Assembly (NCBI GenBank): GCA_944990035.1
Contig: CALYLX010000128.1
Coordinates: forward strand, 1,612,001 to 1,676,000
DNA: 64,000 bases
From: Clitopilus passeckerianus
Taxonomy: Eukaryota > Basidiomycota > Agaricomycetes > Agaricales > Entolomataceae
Direction: 5' to 3'
Part shown: piece after piece, positions 57,222 to 64,000 of the stretch
How positions within the stretch are numbered: position 1 is the stretch's first letter
Layout of the letters: every line of letters begins with the position of its first letter
Notes under the pieces: generated by a model
What the model saw: only the letters and a program-made list of their open reading frames with translations
Databases searched by the model: none
What the model was told of the DNA's origin: nothing
Translations under genes and position numbers: made by a program

Positions 57222-60200
57222 ATGTTCAGCTTCTGGCCGAGCCCAGTTAAGACTCTACTCTATCTTTCTTTCGTTACAAGGATCTTCGCAAACCCTGCGG
57301 TCGTCAAGTTCTCCGATTGCTTCAACTCACATGCCGGCGACCCGGCTCACAAGCTTAACATCGACACTGTTTATGCCCAAGTGCTTCATAATGACGCCCT
57401 GGGGACATATCTAAATCTCACACTACTGGGGAATAGCCCCCAGGAAATTGAAGGGTCTACAACTAATAGCGGAAGCTTAGGTGCGTTCGGTTCCTTGTAT
57501 CGGTAACTTCAACCCGCTCATGTTGAACTGCCTCAGCCACACTTTTCACGACCACAAATATCCTTACGCTGACTGCATGGTCAAACAGCTCATATTTCTG
57601 CGAGACACTTCGACCACCATCACCCATTCAGCCGTTGGAATTCTCCAACGAAACCTATTGCCCTATACCAGCTGGACCATTCGCCCTGTCGTCATCAATA
57701 CCATGGGGTAACCAACGAGCCCTGACGACACTTACAACACGCCTAAGAGCTGTGGATCCTTCGATAAACGAGCTTTTGTGTGTTGATATCGAAACCACAC
57801 CGCTCGATCCCCAGCCTGACGCTCCATACGGGAAGGCGAAGATTATCTTCTGGTTCACTGTTGGGCTTGTGATAGCATACTGGGTGATTGTGGGCTTCGC
57901 ACGGATAGTCTCTGCCTGGGGCAGGGGCATCTCCCGCCATGCAGGAATTTGGTCGCGCGCGCAGAGTGCAGGTTACATTCTCGCGAGTGCAATTAGTGGC
58001 GAACGCCTGGCTTCCCAGCCCGCTTTATTGAGATTCTGTGAGTATTTTTGTTCCATCATGCAAGTGGCATTCCTCATTCTCCGCAACAGGCACACCATCC
58101 ATGAGAGATATCTTCTTCCATACCCAATGGTGCGCCGTTCTAGCTATGGTAGCCGTGGAATGGCCGGCCTTTGCATGTAAGGATACCAATAGTGGCGTGT
58201 TTCTTTGGCTCACGTCTTCTCCCAGATCCTCTGCTCACTCAAGCTGCTTGGTCCACCTTATCTTTCAGTGAGTTGCCAGCCTCTTTAACAGCGAGATCAT
58301 CCTCTAACATCCGGTTAGATATCACCGTGATACCTTCAGCAGCCGACCACCATTGGGACCCTCTCTATACGCCTGCATACTCTCCCCCTTCCAATTTCGC
58401 CGACCAGCTTAACGATCCGCAGTCACCACTATACATTGATCCATCCCGACCAAACTACCTCTACACACTTCCCAACGAAGCCAAGCATGGTTTGACATCG
58501 TTTGCTTATACTGTGGGAGTTAGACCACAAGACTTGTTCCCTATATGTCTTGTCCTCTTCCTTGCCATCGTTGCAGCAGCCATTGTTGTTGCTTTCATAG
58601 TATGGCTAGTTGACTACCTTGCATGTTTGGTGGGGGGCGCCTTCAAGGGTGACAACAACATGGGGCCCGGGACCATTGGCCGTCTTGGTGCTCGCAGCCC
58701 AGCATTCACGAGCATCAAAGAAGTGACAGACCCGATACCAGCCGCTGCAGAAGAGAGCAAATCTCTGAATGGACACGGCACCAGCGGAGCCAGTATTTTC
58801 CGACCGTCCTCGCGCTTTGGATTGCCACTGGCAGCTGGTGGGAGTGAAAGAGCGATGCATAGGCCTTGGTGGCGTATCCGCTCTGAGCTTGGATCATTCC
58901 ACGGGAGCGTCCTCCACGGAAACCTTGTTCGCATTCTTCTGCTGTTTCACCTACCTATCACCATCTTCTCTGCCTACCAGATGACCCAGTCAACGTCAGT
59001 TGTCTCAATGACTTCCAAGGCGCTTGCTGGTCTATCATTCGCCATCTTCTCTATAATCGTCCCCGCACATCTCGTCATTCGTGTTACCTTCACCACCACG
59101 AACAAGTTGTACGATGAGACAAGAACTCTGCTCTCCCTTGGACCTCTGTATAACCATTATCGACATGGGTCACAGCTATTCGCTGTTCTATTCTTCGCTT
59201 CAAACCTTGTATTTGGTGTCACCATTGGGGCAGGACAAGCAAGCGGAACAGCTCAAGCAATTGTTATCCTTGTTGTGGAGGTTGCCTCTGCGCTGGTCAC
59301 CAGCATATGGCTACCGTGGGGTAGTGGTGCGAGTATGGGCCTGATTAGCTTCCTGTTCTGTGTTGCCAGGATTGTCGTAGCGGTTTTGCTAGTCATTCTG
59401 AGCCCCACGGTGAGATTGACCCCTTCTCAGGATTCAGATACTCTGCTAAATATCGGAATTTTAGATTTCCATTGATGAAGGGGCAGGAGGTTGGGTTGCA
59501 TACGGCATCTTTATCATCCTCGCTTTGGTCTACCTGGCATTGCTCCTTATGTTGATCGTGAAGATCATTGAAGCACTCACTCGTATCTTCGGCGGGATCC
59601 CCTTCAACCACAGTAAGCATGTCGTCCACAGCGGCTTGTTGGGAGCTTGTGGGTTGCTTGGGTGCTGTGGCTCTAGAAGGCGTCCCAAGAAGCGAAGACC
59701 TCGAGGCGATGGTCATTCATATCAAGCTACTCCTCTGCCAATGCTACCTCACGAATATCATAAATCCGGCATCTCGCCCTTCATGGCCGATTCGCCGATA
59801 AACACACCAGTTGAAGGGACGCCACCTCGAATCCTAGGCGGAGCAGGATCTCGAAAAGGGTCCACCAACTCAGGTCCACCAGCGTCTGTCTTGCGACCAG
59901 AGCATGCGAACCAGCCTTACAGGGAAGACAGCGAAGATGAAGGATTCATTATGGGAGCCTGGCAGAAGCAAGGATACTCTCCTATGACTGATGACCGACC
60001 TCAAGCTGCAGCGCCGTCAAAACCGAGCACCGGATTCTCCAGGGTTGGCGGTGGAAGGGCCCATATTGATTCACCATATGCAATTTCTAGAGCTTCAACG
60101 CAGGCGTTCCCGTCATCAGTCGGCCTTGGTCAGCCAAGTACGCCACAACACCCATACGGCGATACAGATGCCTCCCCACCACCTTCACTTTCATTCGTAG

Positions 60201-60679
60201 GCAACGCTTATGATATCAATACCCTTCCCCCAGGTGCCATGCAACCCACACACACACATGTACGCACGAAGTCGCAGACAGCGATTGTTGAAGATCCCGC
60301 GGTCTTGGCCGCTATGCAAAGGATCAGTCCCGTGCCTCCAATGCAAAGTCAAACGACTACGCCCACTACGCCAGGATTCTTGCGGGTACCTGCGAATGCT
60401 CCACCACCTCCCGACGATGACACTGATTCGATTGAGGCACCAAAGAAGAAGACACCCTGGTACCATATTCGAAGAAAGCTGCATAGCAGCGATGGGCCCG
60501 CTGCAAGTACTCCTGATGAACCGGCCATACTTCCGGTAGACGAGGAAATGGGTGGGCTAGGAAGCGCTGCTCCTCAGCCTCAACGGTCATTCGTGGTCAT
60601 TCGCAAACCGCAATCTCTGCCCGGCCGGGAAGGGCAATCTGGACCAAGCAGTACAGGAAACCTCCATGCTACAAATTAG
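57222..60679 (+). CDS. TRP-like membrane protein with ML-like lumenal domain (Flc/Pkd2 type)
   Basis: Large fungal TRP-like protein of about 1,000 residues. It has a signal peptide (LLYLSFVTRIFANPAV), a cysteine-containing ML-like domain (FSDCFNSHAGD, ELLCVDIETTPLDPQP), then a first membrane segment (IIFWFTVGLVIAYWVIVGFA) and several more: MRDIFFHTQWCAVLAMVAVEWP, ICLVLFLAIVAAAIVVAFIVW, VRILLLFHLPITIFSAYQ, GLSFAIFSIIVPAHLVIRV, QLFAVLFFASNLVFGVTIG, GLISFLFCVARIVVAVLL and VAYGIFIILALVYLALLLML. A Pro/Ser-rich cytosolic tail of about 350 residues ends the protein. Introns after SLG, LLRF, FAC, LSF and SPT keep frame. Homologues act in FAD/haem transport, calcium signalling or cytokinesis; which applies here cannot be told. 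Confidence 0.88.
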
Positions 60680-60962
60680 ACATTTTAACATATTCAACTT
60701 CTTGCACGGACTCTCACATTGAGAATGGACTCGGACTCCAGTATAGGTCTTCACATTTTTGGGTCGGAATTACCCCTTCCTTCTCTCCCGCCCTGTACAC
60801 GAACTATTACGCTTTTTACTTGGTTTGCTAGTTACATTTGTATTGCTATATTCAACCAGCATGCTTGTCCATTGTCATGAAATCCTGTTTTTACTGATCA
60901 TTATAATAGATGGAATTCTTACAAAGTCCGATCCTTACTCCGAGACTAGATCGCTGGTGCTA

Positions 60963-63529
60963 CTAATCCTCATTATCCTCGCCGATATCAGCTGATCCTC
61001 CGAGCCAGAACACCCTCCAATCCGCAGGTCCTTTCCTGCACCAACCGTAAATCCCTTCCTCTCTCGAAATCCGCTCCAGCAACGCATCAGACTCGAGACT
61101 AGTAAATGACTCCCCGGATACCGAACTGGTAGGTGAATAATCACCTAGATATGCGGTATGATTGGACCGGTCCCAGTGACCACCCATACACAACCATCCC
61201 GTCTCACCACCTAGGTCTTCTTCAGCCCAGATGGGCTCCTGTAGTTGACGGGCCTTGCCCTTGCCTTTGCCTAGGAACGATAGGCCGATTTCCTGGACCT
61301 CGATGCCATTCTCATTGAATGCAATGAGTTGGAGGAATGGGGGTGATTCCGTCCCCAGAAGAACTCGAGCAGAGATGAAGACGGGTTTCGACTTCCATTG
61401 AATGACAGTGAGAGGCTTTCGAGAGGGAGAGGAACCGACAGGGAGTGGATATGGTAATATATGTGTAACTGTCGCGCGTGTGACAAGCAACACCTCTTGC
61501 GCTCCTCCATGGTCAGGATAGGGAACCAGACATCTCGTTGGTAATGTCCACTTGGTCGTGAGTGTTGACAAGACCGCCTCGAGGGACATTCGTCCCCTCA
61601 GGAGAGAACCAGCAGAAATGCTATTGTGGATATCCGCCGAACGGGAATGATGATGTAGTCCACCATGTCCAGCATCATGGAGTTCCATTTCGCCGACGGC
61701 AGAATCAGCCAAGCGTATCCAGCCGGCTTTCTTGTCAAAGACGATGAAGAGGCTGAGCTGGGTGCCGAAAGACTGAGAATTCGTGGAGAAGTGTGCATTT
61801 TCTCGAATGGTACTACTGCTTGATGTCCGTCGATGTCCGCTGGAGGCGTTGGGATCAGCAAAGCTAGGACCAATGTCTTGGATAGACTGGTGGAAGAATG
61901 ATATCTTCTTGACTTGCATAGGTGTATAGAAGTCCTGAGAAATATGTTCATCAGCGACAGGCAATAGAAAACAGTGACCGCATGCACCTTGACAAATCGG
62001 AAAGCACGTTCCCCTTTTGGCGTCTCGTAAAGCAGAATATTTGTTTTCGTCGCAACTGCAAGGAGCTGGCCGCCCCCGCCCTTCTTGGCTTCCTCACTCC
62101 ACAGAGCATATGAGAGCACTGATGTGTTCATCAACCTCGAGCCATTGGTGGCGAGGGGAACAAAGTCAGTTGCCCAACGCAACTGGACATCATCGACGAC
62201 ATCCCAGGTGTCAATAGTATCGCTTCGTGCAGGCGACGTTTTCGGTGGTGGAGGCCTAATCGAGAACGGGCGTCGTCTCGAACTGGTCGAGGAAGGAGAG
62301 CTCACAGCAGATGCAGGTTCACGTGTAGGAAAGCCACTATCCTGGTGTTGCGTTGTTGACTGTGCGTCTATGAAAGACCTCAACCCGCCAGCTATGCCTC
62401 GAGATTTCCTTTTGGGCGATTGTTGTACGGTCCAATTTGCAGGTCGGTGCAGGTCTAATGGGTGCTCTCCCTGCGCATGATGAGTCCACAAGCAACGTAT
62501 TAGGATGTCATGGTAAGTACCTTGTTGGATATGGCCCATCGTCCAAGGCTCCTCAAACTGGCGAGATTGTACATTCGAAGAGACCGCATAGAGTCCATAT
62601 CTCTGCATGAATCGGACTCCGGACCGACAAGAAATAGCACCACTCCTTGTAGTGATCCATCTGCGCCACACTCGGATTCCAAAAGCGACATTTGATAGAC
62701 GCTGAGAATGACTTTGTGAGTTCTGTGACATCGAAGGAGCCTCGAGTAAATGTAAATACCTTTCGCCATGCCAGATAGGATAAGCATGTGCTTCATTTGG
62801 TCCTTTGTTGATTATTGAGCCGTCGCTAGCCCACTCTTGGGGAAACATATCCAGGACAGATAGTCCTTCATCATGGCCTATGAGTAACATCCTGCCTGAA
62901 TCTAGAGGCAGAAGACATCGAATCGGCGCAGTCGAATGTGGCAGAAAGCGGGACCCAAAGTGATTGATTCGGAGCCTGGAAGGTGCTACCCTTTGGCTGA
63001 CAGAAGGAATCGGAGGAAGAGACGTGGAAGAATCGTTCGGAGATCCAGTTGATGACTCTCGAGAAAGATCTTTCGTCTGTATGTGGAGACCAGCCAGGGA
63101 CTGCTCGATCCTGGAAGTATCAAACTGCTGTGGGTCAGGAACTGGAGGAGACTAAATTAAAGGCGCATATAAGCACATATTTCATTAGTATTCTTGGGCA
63201 AAATTATGCACCTGTTCGTTGAGATCCCAGCCTCGTTGCCTCCTGCGCGTAAACTCATCTGGCGTAAGGTCATTATATCGTTCAGCAGCCCTTCAAAGAA
63301 TGTCAAAGAGGCTCCTTGTATATGGCTCAAGCCACTGACCTTTTCTCAATCCACCCTCTCCATCTCCCAAATCTAAACCGAATAGTAAGTTAGTGGTATC
63401 GCAATCTGGGCTCAACAAGGCCGCCTGCCTTGAATTCGGTCCGTTCTGAGCTACAAGGTCATCGTACGACGGTAGCCCATTAGAGTCAGCCGGAGGCCCC
63501 GCATCTTGTTCGATATATTCCCTAGACAT
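60963..63529 (-). CDS. CNH (citron homology)-domain protein
   Basis: About 780 residues in five exons. The N-terminus (MSREYIEQDAGPPADSNGLPSYDDL) carries a PSYDDL motif and a WDL-type segment (FTRRRQRGWDLNEQ). A Ser/Pro linker leads to a beta-propeller-like CNH region: INHFGSRFLPHSTAPIRCLLPLDSGRMLLIGHDEGLSVLDMF, IWHGERVYQMSLLESE, VVLFLVGPE, LRMYNLASLRSLGRWAISNK, then after a low-complexity insert LLAVATKTNILLYETPKGE, FVKDFYTPMQVKKISFFHQ, LSLFIVFDKKAGWIRLAD and FLQLIAFNENGIEVQEIGLSF. CNH domains occur in Rho-GEFs, citron kinases and Vam6/Vps39, where they bind small GTPases; no GEF or kinase domain is attached here. All exon junctions I tested keep frame. The tail is Asp/Glu-rich. Confidence 0.7.
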
Positions 63530-64000
63530 GGTGATCGTTCAGGCAGTTGTAGTAAACGAGCGTATGTGCCGTTGGGTGCTGGGCTCTAGGCATCCATTGC
63601 ATCGCCACGGTGATCATCCCTGTTATGTCATCACGTGTGGTCTGTGTAGATCTTTGAGTAGGTTGCGGCGAACGTCGTCAAGAAGCCTTTGGTCATACGG
63701 TCGACGTTCTGGACGATATGGGCGGGTACAAGAGAGAGAACACCTTCAGTGTCGAGTGTCGGTTGAGAATTCTAGCCGACAACTCTATTAGTGTGCTACA
63801 CAGCCACAGTCCAAGCAAAGAACTCACCAATCGAGTTCATCTTTGAGTTTCTCGACTGCAATAGGCTTGAAAATCAGCATAATACGTTAAAAAGGCTACT
63901 TTTATATAGGAACATTCAGTAGAAAGCCATGATTTTGACCTTGGGTGGTTCGCACACGCATGTATGAACCGGGTACCCTATTTGGCAGCGCCGTCAAGCT
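63530..64000. other. Right-edge region upstream of the CNH gene
   Basis: Contains the upstream region of the CNH gene, with a CACGTG E-box at 63632-63637, about 105 nt before its ATG. A minus-strand TATATAAAA lies near 63902-63910. I tried to build a minus-strand gene from the ATG at 63880, but its only plausible intron joins to a stop codon, so I call none. Confidence 0.4.

Noticed and set aside
63600..63880. Possible partial minus-strand gene at the right edge
   Set aside because: Its only plausible intron joins to create a stop codon; the alternative frames lack a start.

Overview
The window looks like nuclear DNA from a filamentous basidiomycete, most likely an Agaricomycete. The genes are compact and intron-dense. 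Introns are mostly about 45-65 nt, with GT(R)(N)GT donors and short AG acceptors. Genes sit on both strands, with convergent stops 60-100 nt apart and divergent starts 70-300 nt apart. Nearly every recognisable product is a conserved eukaryotic housekeeping protein. There is no prokaryotic operon, CRISPR array, rRNA, tRNA or intact transposon that I can support.

Layout, left to right. (1) 0-16.2 kb: a VIR_N (virilizer-like) protein divergent from an ORMDL sphingolipid regulator; cytosolic methylene-THF dehydrogenase MTD1; the late-Golgi carboxypeptidase KEX1; a membrane thioredoxin-fold protein without CxxC; a CSN12/Thp1 PCI-domain protein; a DsbA-like protein; an unrecognised protein with two tandem copies of one domain; COX7; and the YEATS protein YAF9. 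(2) 16.2-34.3 kb: the ATR/Mec1/Rad3 checkpoint kinase, NOP14, an RBMX2/Ist3 spliceosomal RRM protein, eIF3d, a Dsc2-like rhomboid pseudoprotease and a small hypothetical gene. (3) 34.3-48.0 kb: two long gene-poor stretches (6.4 and 5.6 kb) flanking a single GATA zinc-finger transcription factor. (4) 48.0-64.0 kb: poly(A) polymerase, an AsaB/GA4-desaturase-like enzyme, a basidiomycete-type hypothetical, mitochondrial GatB/Pet112, a TRP-like (Flc/Pkd2) membrane protein and a CNH-domain protein.

The genes do not form one pathway. They sample RNA metabolism (virilizer, NOP14, RBMX2, PAP, eIF3d, GatB), chromatin and DNA damage (YAF9, ATR), and secretory or membrane homeostasis (ORM, KEX1, Dsc2, TRP-like, thioredoxin-fold proteins).

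The most striking signal is technical. At least seven genes, several of them essential, lose frame at short mononucleotide or dinucleotide runs where usually exactly one base is missing. NOP14 and the DsbA-like gene each show this twice. Assembly or base-calling error in short runs is the most economical explanation, and any automated annotation of this locus will be truncated there. The best biological leads are the tandem-domain hypothetical at 12.7-14.0 kb, the GATA factor with an enlarged finger loop inside a gene desert, and the compact virilizer-like protein. I did not find a convincing novel multi-gene system.
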